In this document: in pieces, positions 24,011-37,400 of the stretch
Layout: the number at the start of each line of letters is the position of its first letter
How positions within the stretch are numbered: position 1 is the stretch's first letter
Assembly (NCBI GenBank): GCA_030159075.1
Contig: BROG01000820.1
Coordinates: 62,001 to 126,000, forward strand
Length of the DNA stretch: 64,000 nt
Direction: 5' to 3'
Source of the DNA: Atrina japonica
Taxonomy: Eukaryota; Mollusca; Bivalvia; Pterioida; Pinnidae
Position numbers and translations under genes: made by a program
The notes under the pieces: model-generated
What the model was told of the DNA's origin: nothing
The model's database searches: none
The model's input: only the letters and a program-made list of their open reading frames with translations

Positions 24011-24859
24011 TAGCTTTGATTTTATGGATTTGGACTATCGACTTTGTATTATGTTTTGTATTTGCCCTACTTATTGGTAAAGATATTTTTGTTTGCATAG
24101 TCGTAGGAACCCGGGTCATCGGGGCCCGGCCCCCACTTTTCACATACAAATTTTATTTTGTATTATCATCACGTCTGAAATCCAGAAAAAAAGGCTTCCC
24201 ACAGCTTTTTAAATTAGGCCTACCAAAATTTACGCACTACGCCATGCTCGACGAAAACCTAAGCTGAGTTCTGTGAAAAAAATATGCCAGTTTACTTGCA
24301 GAAGTAAAAACTGCCAGCCACCATATTCTGACTGAAAAAAAATGCCATAAACACCATTCAGAATTCTCAGCATGTATTAATATGAAAATTCATTTGTAAA
24401 CATGATTTGCATTGGACCAAAATGTATACGATCTTTCCTTGTGTTATTATTATTAGTTAAATATCTTAAAATTTAATCTTCGATGATATCTATTTCTTTT
24501 CACGGAATGAATGCACAATTTTCACATATACGGCATCTTGTGACCCCCCAAAGGTCGAAATTCTGTCCCGATTTTAAGTAGCTTTTTGCTGATCCAACCT
24601 TCTTTTACGAAGGGTAATAATCAATGTGATATACTAGCAGATTACTAGGCGTTTTTTCGCGTCAGGACACAGGAAAATGCTTCTATGGCATTCCAAATTA
24701 AAAATAAAAAATATAGTTTTCATTAAATGTGCAAAACACGACCCCTAATGAAATATTGCCTCACAATTAATCAAACACTTAAAATTATGTGTAGTGATCA
24801 GGGAGAGCGTGCCCCGAAAGTTGATAAAATTGTTGTGAAGCCTTAATTTTTCTATAAAA

Positions 24860-25325
24860 AGTTGGAAAATTCAAAACAAATTTCCCAAAATTTATCATAC
24901 CTCTCTCCGATTGAAGATTTCAATCTCACCTGTTGGGTTCAATCAGTTAAATAATATGTTAACAATAACAGCATTTTGCCCCCAAAACCATATTTGTCCA
25001 GTTTATATACAAGACCTTTTAACCACAGTCGTTCGAAAGCCTTGCTAATATCACAAAATGTGTAAGATACAAATTCTTTATTGTCTAACAAAAGATCATA
25101 TATGGTGATAGATTTTTATGTGATTGACCAGGACGAAAACCAGACTGCAGATCTTATAACAATGAGTTGGAATGGAGATGATTATAAATGTGTTTCAACA
25201 TCACCCGTTCGTAAAATGGTCGATAATTTGAAGGACATGTTTTTTCTCCTCTTAAAAAAAAAGACAACACAGGTGCATGTTTCCATTGCTTTGGAAACTT
25301 TCCCAGGACAATATATTATTTATTA
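24860..25325 (-). pseudogene. LINE reverse-transcriptase relic (jockey/CR1-like)
   Basis: Read on the minus strand with frameshifts and stops, it gives successive RT landmarks: FPKQWKHAPVL, NYRPF, QSGFRPGQS, FCDISKAFERLWLKGL (catalytic palm segment A) and YLTD-TQQVRLKSSIGE. These are standard motifs of jockey/CR1-type non-LTR retrotransposons. At least two frameshifts and in-frame stops show it is dead. Confidence 0.8.
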
Positions 25326-25557
25326 AATAACGTTTTCAGTGGTACTGATATTTCGTTACACAGATTTTAAAGTAAAATATTACTAAAATCATCTGGGCAA
25401 CTTGCCTTATTCTTTCTTCGCTTTACTAGCTATTTCGTTTTATTAGAAAAATGCATGACTGTCGAGTCTATATCGTTTGTTTTTAGTAATGATGGCCAGT
25501 CAGCATCCTGTATATTTTGGCGCAGTGCTTCAAAATTAGCATCCTTATATAACGTTA

Positions 25558-25725
25558 CACGTGGGAAAGTTTGCCAGTTTTCTTGCGGAAGGTCGGTGGT
25601 CTTTACCCGGGTAACCGGGGTTTCTCCTCCACCAATAAAAACTGGACGCCATCATATGACTGAAAAATTGTTGAGTATGGCGTAAAACAAAAAATCAAAT
25701 CAAATCAAATTAAATCAAATAACGT
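25558..25725 (+). mobile_element. tRNA-derived SINE, family B, 5'-truncated
   Basis: Body GAAAGTTTGCCAGTTTTCTT, CTCCTCCACCAATAAAAACTGG and tail ATGACTGAAAAATTGTTGAG followed by AATCAAATCAAATC repeats. The tRNA-like head is missing. Nearly the same sequence recurs at 46395-46535. Confidence 0.75.
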
Positions 25726-26143
25726 TACACACGAACGGTTTGTTTACAAGTAGGACAAAATATACGTGCTGTGATGAACACTCATGTTATAGGGAACCAC
25801 AACTGTTCCAGATTCTACAAAAGCCACAAAATCCGAGATAAGTATCGGATAGCGGTTGTTGAGACGTCTGTGACGAGGACGAATGTGGGGTATTGCGCGT
25901 TGGTTCAGTAATGACATTTATTAAATTATAAAGTTGTAAAGTATTTCGAGTTCTAACAATAATTTTGACATAAAATCAACATTCAGGTCACCATTTATAA
26001 CTACATAAAACATGTCAAGGGCGGCACCAACGGTATGCTATAGGCGTTCCAAAACATTTGTCACGTTTTAAATGTATCTTTATAAATTTTAATGACTCGT
26101 TTTATTTTAAACATTTGCCATCCGAAGAGTCCTGAAGGAAAAG

Positions 26144-29100
26144 ATGTGGCTCCGTTCTGCATTTCTATTCATTCTGTTGTCTGAATTTGCAGAATCTTTT
26201 ATTTCTGATAATTATTGCAGACTTACTCCACAAAGAGGATTTAATCCAAAATTTGTAAGTCGATTTTTGTATTTTAGAAATATAGGATTTCAAATTATGT
26301 TAATCAACAGCATTGTGGATGCCGCAATTAATTTGTATATCTTTCAATAACGAGATGCCATGAGATCAAACACCAATGATATATTTCTAAATCACTTTAC
26401 TATATTTTCTTTATTTTATACGTATGTTTCTAGTGTTCTTAATTATGGATGTGAAGTTTGAGGAAGCCATAGACCTCACGATATTTAGGATTTAGATTTT
26501 TGTAAAAAATACTTGTGGTTTCTCGACGCATGAATAACGTTTTGGTGTACATCGAAACTAGAAGAATACCTCTAAAATATGTAAGGCATGGGAAAATTTA
26601 AATTTTGGTTTAAATTATCGTATTTTCCGTAATATATATATATCTTGTGGATCATTTTTGTCTCCAATACTATTTGTGTAAACCCATTCCTATGTTTTGC
26701 AAAAAGCATATTTGTAAAGTAAGACTATCCTCTTATGATTTGTTTATTGAATCGTTCACTAAATATTCCTGGAAGTGAAAGAATCTGTCAGATATGTAAT
26801 AGTTATATAGAAGATGAACTTCAGTTTGTTTTAAAATAATCAGCATACTGTGATTTAAAAAAAACAACACATTAAGCAATATTACTGGCCAATGCACTCA
26901 ATATTCCAACTTGTGCAGATTTTGAGTGTAAACAATTCAAAACACATTTGCTCATTGTGAAACTATCTAAGCGATGCATTTAATCCTCTCTCTACTTTGC
27001 TGACATAAACTTTTTGTACACTCTGTCTTTGCTACCATTTTGTGTAGGCCCTATGTTAATCACAGAAATAACAGTTTATACTATTGTCTGAACTCTTAAT
27101 CAAACCCTTCATTCCCCTCCATTACACTATCACTAATGCGACATCGTCAGGCGCAACATTTAATATAATGTATATTAAATGCTAGTGTACGAAAGTCTAT
27201 AGAGGTCAACTAAGATATTTTTTTTTTAAAAAGTCGTTATTACGAGATTTTAAAAAGTCGTTATAACGAGATAAAAAAGTCGTTACTACGAGATAACTTT
27301 TTATTACGAGATTAAAAGTCGTTATAACGAGATAAAAAGTCGTTATTACGAGATTTCAAAACAGTCGTTATTACGAGATTTTAAAAGGTCGTTATTACTA
27401 GATAAAAAGTATCTCGTAATTACGACTTTTTAAAATCTCGTAATAACGACTTTTTATCTCGTAATAACGACTTTTTTTATCTCGTAATTACGACTTTTTA
27501 AAATCTCGTAATAACGACTTTTTATCTCGTAGTAACGACTTTTTTATCTCGTTATAACGACTTTTTATCTCGTAATAACGACTTTTTTATCCCGTTATAA
27601 CGACTTTTTAAAATCTCGTCATAACGACTTTTTTAAAAAAAATTCTTAGTTGACCTCAATAGGCTTTCGTACTAGTGTATACTGTCTGTACAATATATGA
27701 AATTGATGAGACGTATGTCTCATAATAAAATGAATTTAAGGACAAATGTCAAAGAGTAAAATGTCGAATGCACATTGTAAAAGTACCAAGGGCACTTGTT
27801 TCTGAATACAAATCTAAATAAAAACCGATCACTAATCGCCCCGTTTTCTGATATATCACGTGTAGGATAGCAGAAAACTGGAGTGGTGAGGGATCGGGTT
27901 TAATAAGTTTGTCCGAATCTCCGCTGTAATATATTTTTATTGTTTGTACAAAAGTTTGAAGTACAATAAGATACGTTTTTAACAAAAGGCAAATGTACAG
28001 CCTGTGGCAAGCAGGAGAAGCGACCGCCCTAGTTATTTTGCAAATAATAAAAAAAAATACATAAATAAAATGAAATAAAATCGCAATTTGTTAATTAAAT
28101 ATGCCAGTCATCAATCAAGGGGTTTTGCGACCATTGGAGCGGCGAGGTGTAAATTGAACATTCTGTGAAGCATATCCTGGTCCACGCGGAAGAAACGGCG
28201 ATTTTGTGTCTGGAAGCTAGAAAATACCTCATCGGGCTTCCGAATTTCATAATCCAAAAGGTACCCCGGGAGCACATTCCCGAACCCCCTTCGCCGTCGC
28301 TGAATTCCACTTCGATTTCAAATAGACTTTTAGTACTTTTACTTGGAGTTTAATTAATTTTACCGTAGTTAAAATCTGTGGCCGTCCTAACCATAATCAT
28401 GTATTTTAACTGCGGTTAGAATATTTTGTACTGGAGTATATATTATTTTATATGTTAACAGCTGTTACACATGCAGCCTTAATACTATGTAACTCAATTA
28501 GATATTGTCGTTCTCTACATGATAAAGGCCAAGGGGCCGAAAATTTGTGAATATAGAGTGTGTTTACTGTTTTTTCGCGTAAAGTTTGAGATTTGCAAAT
28601 TCAATTCAATTCAATTTATTTTCTAATGCCAAATGACACATCAGACATGAAAACACATTTATACAACTATAAATAAATAATGATAATGACATGGCGAGCA
28701 AATGTACAGTTGGTCCTATTAAGTAAATTTGTGAGAGTAATGGAGTGGATTTGAAAACCAATATGCGTATACATATAAACCTATGCATACATACATACAT
28801 ACATACACACAGACATACATACATACATACATACATACATACATACATACATACATACATACGCTCACATGTACATATATACACAAACACATATCAATTG
28901 ATTTAGATAGTCACATCTAACGTTGTGGACAAAACTGCGTGAAAGTTCACAACACCTGTTTGCATAATAAAACGCATGTATCATGTATAACGTAGTCATG
29001 GTCCTATGGTGGTTGGATTTGTAAACTATAATTATTATTTCTTCTTTTTTCATCGATATAGATATATTTTCCAAAATTGCGTAATTCTGTTACGTTCTTA

Positions 29101-31413
29101 ACACCCATTAACTGAACCAATTTAAAAACGATTGGTCGCCAAAGGTAATATGGTTTAATATATAAATTTCTAAAATCATTATATCTAGAACATTAAAGAA
29201 TAAAATGCAACGTCATTGCCAAATATAATTAGTGCTCATAGGTTTCTCAGTAATGGGGGTTACTGGCGGGGTACTCTATATATAATTATCGTTATATGAT
29301 CAGCTGATAAATACATAATTGACCTACATAACACATGGATCTATTATAGGCATACACGGGTTTTCCCTAACGAAAGTGTCGATAATTTACTTTTAAACAG
29401 ACCAATAAAATGTATGTATGTTATTTGTCTTGTTTCAACTGATTTGAAGCATTTGTTTGTAAGCTTTATGCTGAAATACTTACATAAGTTACGAACCAGT
29501 CATCACGGCATTTCCCGGCTAATTGGTAAAAAATGTAGATGTCTCCCTTCTCTTACGTCACTCAAACTTTCTATATATTCCATTAATGAAATATCAGATT
29601 CAAACGGAAATTCGTTGTAAAGCAGTTCTCACTCGACCGCATGGGCGCAGCCATGTGCATTTTCAATTCTCTTCTGACACATTAAACTCCACCGAGCGGT
29701 CGAATATTACTAATCACGAACCAAATCTGAGAATAAGTATTCAAAATTTTTATATTTCACTAGTTTCTTTCAAAATGATATGAAAATAAGAAAAAGTATT
29801 TCCGGACAGAAAAGGGAACTACTGTACTTCTCGTCTCACACAGCTGTTACGTCATATGAAAAGCCTCCGCAAAGTCAATTACATGTATATAGAATGAATT
29901 TCGTAAACAGTTTCACAGACAATGGTAATATATATAAATATAAGGATTGTTTTTCATTTTTTGAAAAACATGGAATATACATGCTATGTCTCATGGAAAA
30001 ATTCTTAAATAAATGTATATTTCCGGAAAAAGTGGTATCGTATAGGGCCAAATAATAAATCTAAATGTGTTGCCAAATTCGTCTAGGAGCACCCAGTGTA
30101 AAATTAATATCTTAGTTTTTGGAATTTAGAATTCAAATGATGGTATCTGAGTGAAATAGTGGTTATAGATATTATAGATACCAAAGTTACAGTTCTACAA
30201 AAAGACCAGAGCCGGCCTGGCAAGGCGGTAGCGCGCTCGGCTCGTGATCGTGAGGTTGTGAGTTCGAGTCCAGCCGGTGGTAGGCCGGTTTCCTGTCCTT
30301 CGGACTGAGAGAGTAATAACCGAGGTCCCGTGTCACAGTAGGTGTCGGCACGTTAAAGAACCATCTCTGCTCAATGGCCGTAAGTGCCGAGCATAGGCCA
30401 AAATTTGAGGCCCTTCACCGGCATTTGGTGACGTCTCCATATGAGTGAAAAATCCTTGAGTGGGACGTTAAACAACAATAAAAAACCAAAAAAACAAATA
30501 GTCCAAAGCAAATGTGACAAGTTTGCCGTTAGATTAATTCCTTGCTCAGTGACTTCTTTACATCACATACAGAGGGAAAATGCCATGCTGATTTAAACAA
30601 TGTAATTTGAAGTAAATCACAAAAAGGAAACTTAAAAATGACAAGGTCATGTTTAAATATGGAAAGGTCAGTGTTTTTATTTCGTGGATGTTATTAATAT
30701 TAATATGAATGTGAGCATGTTTGTTCTAAACTGTTTAGTGTTGTCTGTTATAGACAAACACTACTAACTTGCCATTATATGTCCATCTTTCGAAGTCAAG
30801 GTTTTCCGATCCACTCTGTTTGCTTAACGACGTGGATTAGAAAACCTTGACTCGGGAAGATGTTATAATGTCTAGCCTATCCCTGCATTGATATAAAAGC
30901 ATCAAAATACTCGTAACTATATAATAATAACAAAAGGATAACTAAAAAACTAAGCTCAAACTACCAACGAAATGTGAATCGAGCTAAATCCAAGTGAAAA
31001 TAACACGAAATTCAATCTGATAAACTGCACTCAATTTGCAAATTGGGTGCAGTTTATCAGAATGAATTTCGTGTTTTGACTTTGTAGATCAAATTCATTT
31101 TGGAGTTCCTTGTTATTTTCTCTTAGATCTAGTTCGATTCATATTTCGTTGGTAGTTTGAGCTTAGTTTTTTAGTTATCCTTTTTGTTTGTTTCCATTTT
31201 CATTTATTTATTGCATTATCACGCTGTACTTGTAAATTGTAGTATTTCTTTCACTCTCCGGATGTGTGTGTGTGTGTCTGTCTGTGTGTGTGTGGATGTT
31301 TGCGTGAAAGTGTGTATGTTTACGTTTTTTACATGTTATTTTAATCGTTTTGTCCCGATGAAGGGACAGGTCGTCCCGAAAATTTGACATTCATCTTGTC
31401 CGTGTCGTTACTC

Positions 31414-31490
<77 letters not shown>

Positions 31491-34400
31491 GAGGTATCTC
31501 GTTATGTCAACATCGGATACTTAGACAGTCGAACGGCCGGTCCCGATTTTTATAGATGAAATAGAATGTTCATGAAACTTTTAATATATCTTTTCAATGC
31601 CCAACAACCAAAGATCTTGTGACAACATTGTATTATACACTTAATAAATTAAGCAATTTTCAATTATTTTATTTATAAGTAAAATTACTTTAAGCTGTGT
31701 TTTTCAAAATATTTCGATTTTTTTCTAATTTTACTACATATACTTGATGTACAATAACAAATAAGAGCTATACACAGGCATAAAAATGTAATATTCCAAT
31801 ATTTTTTGTGAAAATAAGTTCAGGTCCAATGTGATATGCATATACAAATAGGTTGAATAAATCAATTGCAAGTGAAAAATTGCCAAACTTGGTTTCTCAA
31901 GCAATTTTTACAAAATATATAGGGATTTAAGAAATGTTATGCCCGTGTATATCTCTTCTTTGTTATTGTATATCAATCTTAGTAAATAGGAAAGAACATT
32001 TTTTGAAAAAAAGAGTTAATACCCCTTTAATTCTGCTGATAACTCATCTGATGTCACACAAAATTTCATTTTAGGACAAACTTCGGGCGGAAAGTCGGTT
32101 GCCATATTATTAAAGGGGCATTTACTTTTTTTTTTTTTACTTTTTTTATATCTATTCTACTAGTAAGACTGATGTACACAGACATAAAAAAGTTTTATAG
32201 TGCTGTACACATACATAAAAAAAGTTTTAAAGTGCTATATATACTTTGTGAAACAAAAGGATTTTTCATATAATTCCTCCGTTCCTCTCTTAACGTTTAT
32301 GGGATACCCCCCATAAAAAAACATACACACAAAAAATCATCACCTCATTATCAATATTAATTCAATGTCAAGCGGTTAAGAACATTTAAACTTACGCAAA
32401 GTTTGACGTCGTAGCTGCCGTCAGAAAAGCTACACCTATCTCTCGCCTCGTTCTCTTTTCGTTGTGAGATCATACCTGGATAAGATACAAATATGGCTTT
32501 ATAGTAAAATCCATATAGCCTGAAAGGGTGGAATGTCGTGAACCCTTTCTTGACCTGGACGATTTTAAATTTCAGATAATAAAGCAGAACATTAAAATTA
32601 CACTGACTAGAGTAATCGTTCCTACTTGTCACCATACATAATAGTATCCAGTTATGAATAAAACGTTTTCCCGTGCAGCTTGCCATAACCGAAAAGCGAG
32701 AAGAATCAAAAGGTTACTCCGCCCGCCATCTTATGTGAATCGGAGTATTAGTATACTATGATAAAAGGTACAGATGCCAAAGTGTTAAGGAAGTTCAGAA
32801 GATATGATACAAATTATGGTGGATATCGGACAAATAATATCCCCGAGACAAAATGGAGGTGGGATCAGGTGCAATGGGAGAATTACCGTCTTCCCTTGTG
32901 AATCCGGACACAAAACAAATTGGGAATAAAATTAATCTCTGTCAATGCCTTTTTCATTTAAGCTGACGGGAAGATGGTACGGAATAAAAATCTTGTACCC
33001 CTCTTACTTCAGAGGAGCGCCTGTAACAGACCCCTATTGGCAGATAAGCTTTGAGCCCAAAACAGGGATCATCAACATAGAGATAAAGGGAAGGTATGAG
33101 TCTATGATTTAAAATATCTATCAGCCATGTAATTGACATTTGCATATGTTTTGTATATCATTTGTATTTCTTTTCCAATATTAGATCATGGAAACATTTG
33201 AATTTTCACATATTCCCTTCAACATGTTTCAAGTATTACTACAGTGTACATTCGAGGTCAAAGTAAATTATTCTTGTATGTTATTGCGTAACTTATATTT
33301 ATATTTATCAACAGATGTCAAAGGCAGTTTTCCCTACATGTAGTTATTTAACTGTATCAAGTAATCAAAAATACATTTCAATATTTATACAGATATAAAG
33401 TAATAATATATGCATGGCTAATCTTGAGCTGGACTGGCTCAGTCGGTAGCTCTCGACTCTTGATCGTGAGTTCGAGTCCAGCCGGCGGCAAGTCGGATTC
33501 CTGTCCTTCGGATGAGACAGAAAAGCCGAGGTTCCGTGTCACAGTAGGTGTCGTCACTTTAAAGAACCCTCACTGCTCAATGGCCGTAAGTGCCGAACAT
33601 AGGCCAAAATTTGAAGCCCTTCACCGGATTGGTGACGTGTCCATATGACTGAAAGATTCTTGAGTGGGACGTTAAACTATAATACAACTGACCAACATGG
33701 CTAATCTTCTATATGAAATATTAGAAATGATAAGTAAAGACAACGCGTTGCTACTACGTGTTTTGTGATATTTGTTAACATGGATGTTTATTTAATTGTT
33801 CAGGACCATCGACTACCCATATGGATGTGCTAACATTCCAGTCACTTTAACACCATCCATTCGACCTGGATTTTACAAATGGCGTGCACCTGGACGTAAG
33901 TCGTTCAATGTTTTTTTTTTACGAAAGTTCTAATTTGTTTTGCATTTGCATTTGACTTATGGCGTGTGTTTGCAGTGTAATTGTAGCTAGACAGGTGCGA
34001 GAACGAAGATATTGTACATTGTGTCATCAATTTAATTATGTATTATTATCCATAAATATTCAACAAAGAAGTGTTGAATTAACAAAACATTTTTAAATCA
34101 ATCTTAAAATGGTAGTGCGGTAGTAGGAGTTTGTTCTTACTACAAGACAGAAACACAGCGAGCATAAGATGTAAATTATCCAAGCTCTTTATTTCTAGTA
34201 TTATCTAGATCCTGTCAATTATTTCACTCTAAAATTGTATAATTTTAACCTGGTAATAACAAGAACTGACTGTATGATGTTTTTGGTAAATACAGCTAAT
34301 GCCCCTTTAAGTAATAAAATATAAAACAATACAGGGTTGCATTTATCTGACCATTTAAGCTATTGTTCAAAGCTATATATTAAAGAGGCTCTTTAACGGA

Positions 34401-37400
34401 TTGTCAGTGAAGTAAAACACGTTTATGTTTGTTTTGTTTGTTTATTGTTGTTTAACGTCACGTTTATGTATTTACCTGTGTGGAACATAAGTTTATAATT
34501 ATCATGAACATAATACCAAACTTATAATGCTCAAGACGATCTTTTCTGTCAATTAGACTTCATCATTCGAGCTCCAATTTTAAATAGATATTCTAAAGAG
34601 AGATTGGTATCAGACAAGGTCAAATAATAAATCTAAACATATAATCAAAATCCGTTTACGAGTAACCACTGTAAAAAAAAATGGCTATCTTAGCATTAGA
34701 AGAATTTAGAAATTTAAATGTGCTATCAGTGCCAAATATTACTTTAGTGTAAGATTATCAGAATTATATTAAAGTCTATAACTGGACATTTTCTCCGTCT
34801 GATTTTATAAAAAAATATAATTTGTTTTGACTTCCTTTCATTTGGTATTGCTGATAATATTTATAAAGACGTCACAAACCTCTCATACGTTATTGCACTT
34901 TTTCTTCCCTTAGGTTTTTAAAAAAAACTCATCAACCCCTGATGTCACATTTGGGCCTGCCCATTTCAAAGAATGGTTGAGTACATTGTCAGAATTGAGG
35001 TGTGTGGTTTAGGATAAAAAACATAATTCAACATGCAATATGAACTTGTTGTGACATTAGATCATAGTATTTAATGATCTGGTCGAGTCTAAATGTTACT
35101 GCAGGGGTTGATAGGTTATTGTATGTATGTGTCGAAATATTTACGCCCCAGGGGTCAGTTTCACTGCAGGTGGTAACTTTACGTGTAGACGTAAATCTAG
35201 ACTTACGTCTAAAATGAGTTTCACTGAAGGTCGTAACTTTACGTGTAGATGTAAATCTAGACTTACGTCTAAAATGAGTTTCACTAAAAGTCGTATCGTT
35301 CTTCCTATGTATAAACTTATGTCGGAGTCTACGTCTGCTTCAAACTACTATTAATTTCGCACGTTATTAGGTGCAGGTTTAAGAGCAAGCGTATGTTTAC
35401 GACCTTTTGTGAAACTGAAACTAGGAACACGTAACTCAAGGTACGTCTAAAGTTTCGTCAACGTTTGCGGGCAAAGTTACGAACTGTAGTGAAACTGGCT
35501 CCTTGTGGTGTTAGGATTGTCAACAACGAGGGCGTAAATATTTAAACATTTACATTCAAGAACTAATTTATTATATTTTTTATCATTGAAAAAATGGCAA
35601 CAATTTAAGATGTTTGATTTGATTTACAGCAAACCACAATTACATGAAAATTACGTTACGTGTTATCGTAAATAACATAAAAGTAGTCCCGGAACCAAAA
35701 AATCACGTGTTATCGTAAATAACATAAAAGTAGTCCCGGAACCCCAAAATCGGCCCGGGCGTATATGGTAGAATATTGCACCTTTTCAAACGAATGGTAA
35801 GTAAATGGAAAACGGAAGTAGGATATATAATAATTATAGATATTGTTATGAAAAACTATATATATTTTCATGAAAATCTGTAATTTCTTTACAGTGATAC
35901 CTGAGGCGGATGTGGTAATCACGGACACAGATTACAAAACATACATGGTCCTACATTTATGGTTACCAAACATGAAGAAAGGATGCGAAAGAATAGCAAT
36001 TGCGTATGGTCGTGCACGCTATGAAGGCGACAAATTCCTTTCCAAATATTTGGATAAAATTATTGAACGGAAACTGTGTTTGGATCCTACACAATTTAGA
36101 TTTGTTGCTTATTCTCCTCTGGGACTTGAAGGTATGTCAAAGTTTTTGGACAAAACTTAAGTGGTATTTTAAATATTTGCAGATGGTTAGGCCAACTGTT
36201 TTTTAAAAACTAATGTTCCGGAAACAATTGGTTGAGTGGAATATAATTTTATAAACTTAGAATAGTATAATATAATTTAAAAAAACCACCAAAAAACAAA
36301 CAATAAATCGGCATTTTTTCTGCATGATTTGTATCGTTTTAATAACACAAAATATCGTGAAAGCTAAAGCTATTTTTCAACACCCGTGTGCCTGAGATCA
36401 TAATAGATTTTAACATTGAAACCATGAATGAATGAATTTTTTCGGTGAAACCATTTTGAATAAAAATATAATGAATAAAATTAAATTCCTCATCTGTAAC
36501 AGTTTTGACAAGGATATTTTCTTCACGTATTTCATTTGAAATTGACTTTGGACTCACAGGTGGGGGGTTGACTAGTCAACAGGGGGTGCTTACTCTATGA
36601 CACCTAATCCCACATCTGGATTTCCAGAGGTCCGTGTTTTTGTCCAATATCACCGGATTTGTATGTTATGTATTATGGACATCCTGTAGATTAATTCTTT
36701 GGTATATGAGATTTTATATTGAAATAGAGCGTCTACGGTAGCTGTGTAGATGTTCATTTGTATCACTGATGTGCCTACAATCCTTTATAAAATGTATAAT
36801 TCAGAACTACTCTGTTTCACTAAGCGAAATATTGAGTTGCCTTTTAGTTGGCGGTTGTTGAGACGTCTGTACCAGTTGAGACGAGGATACACTCCTCACG
36901 TGTTTCATTGGACTTGACTGTGGACTCACGGCGGGTGTGACCAGTCGACAAGGGATGCTTACTCCTCCATGGCACCTGATCCCACCTCTTGGTTTCCAGA
37001 GGTCCGTGTTTGTCCATTTTTACCGGATTTGTATCTATGTTCTGGACATTCTATTGATTTATACATTGGTATCTGAAATATTTTACATTTTTAAAGGGAC
37101 AATAGCTGTGCTTTTTCCAAATTTTAGTTTCCTTTTCTTACTACTAAGAATTTAAAACAATAACAAATAGAGATATACACAGGCATAACAATTCTTAAAT
37201 GTCTATATATTTTGTGAAAATTGCTTGAGAAACCCAGGTTTGACTCTACCTTACTATTTGTATATGAATATCACACTGTACCTGACCTTATTTTTACACA
37301 AAATATATAGTAATATAAGAATCCTTTATGCTAGTGTATAGCTCTTATTTGGTTGTTTTGTTTGTTTGCTTATTATTGTACATCAAGAACAAGTAGTAAA

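Noticed and set aside
27205..27650. CRISPR-like array
   Set aside because: There are no unique spacers, units are variable and mirror-inverted, and the genome is animal. It is a palindromic MITE interior.
28606..28890. Frame rich in Met-Tyr-Val-Cys
   Set aside because: It is a translation of the ATAC microsatellite.
30209..30290. Functional tRNA gene
   Set aside because: A and B box-like sequences are present but there is no cloverleaf with a proper anticodon arm, and the SINE core and tail follow. The same applies at 33426, 46330, 55685, 59711 and 62362.
32357..32686. 109-codon frame as a complete gene
   Set aside because: No domain, and splice-like sites break it. Kept only as a weak possible 5' gene end.
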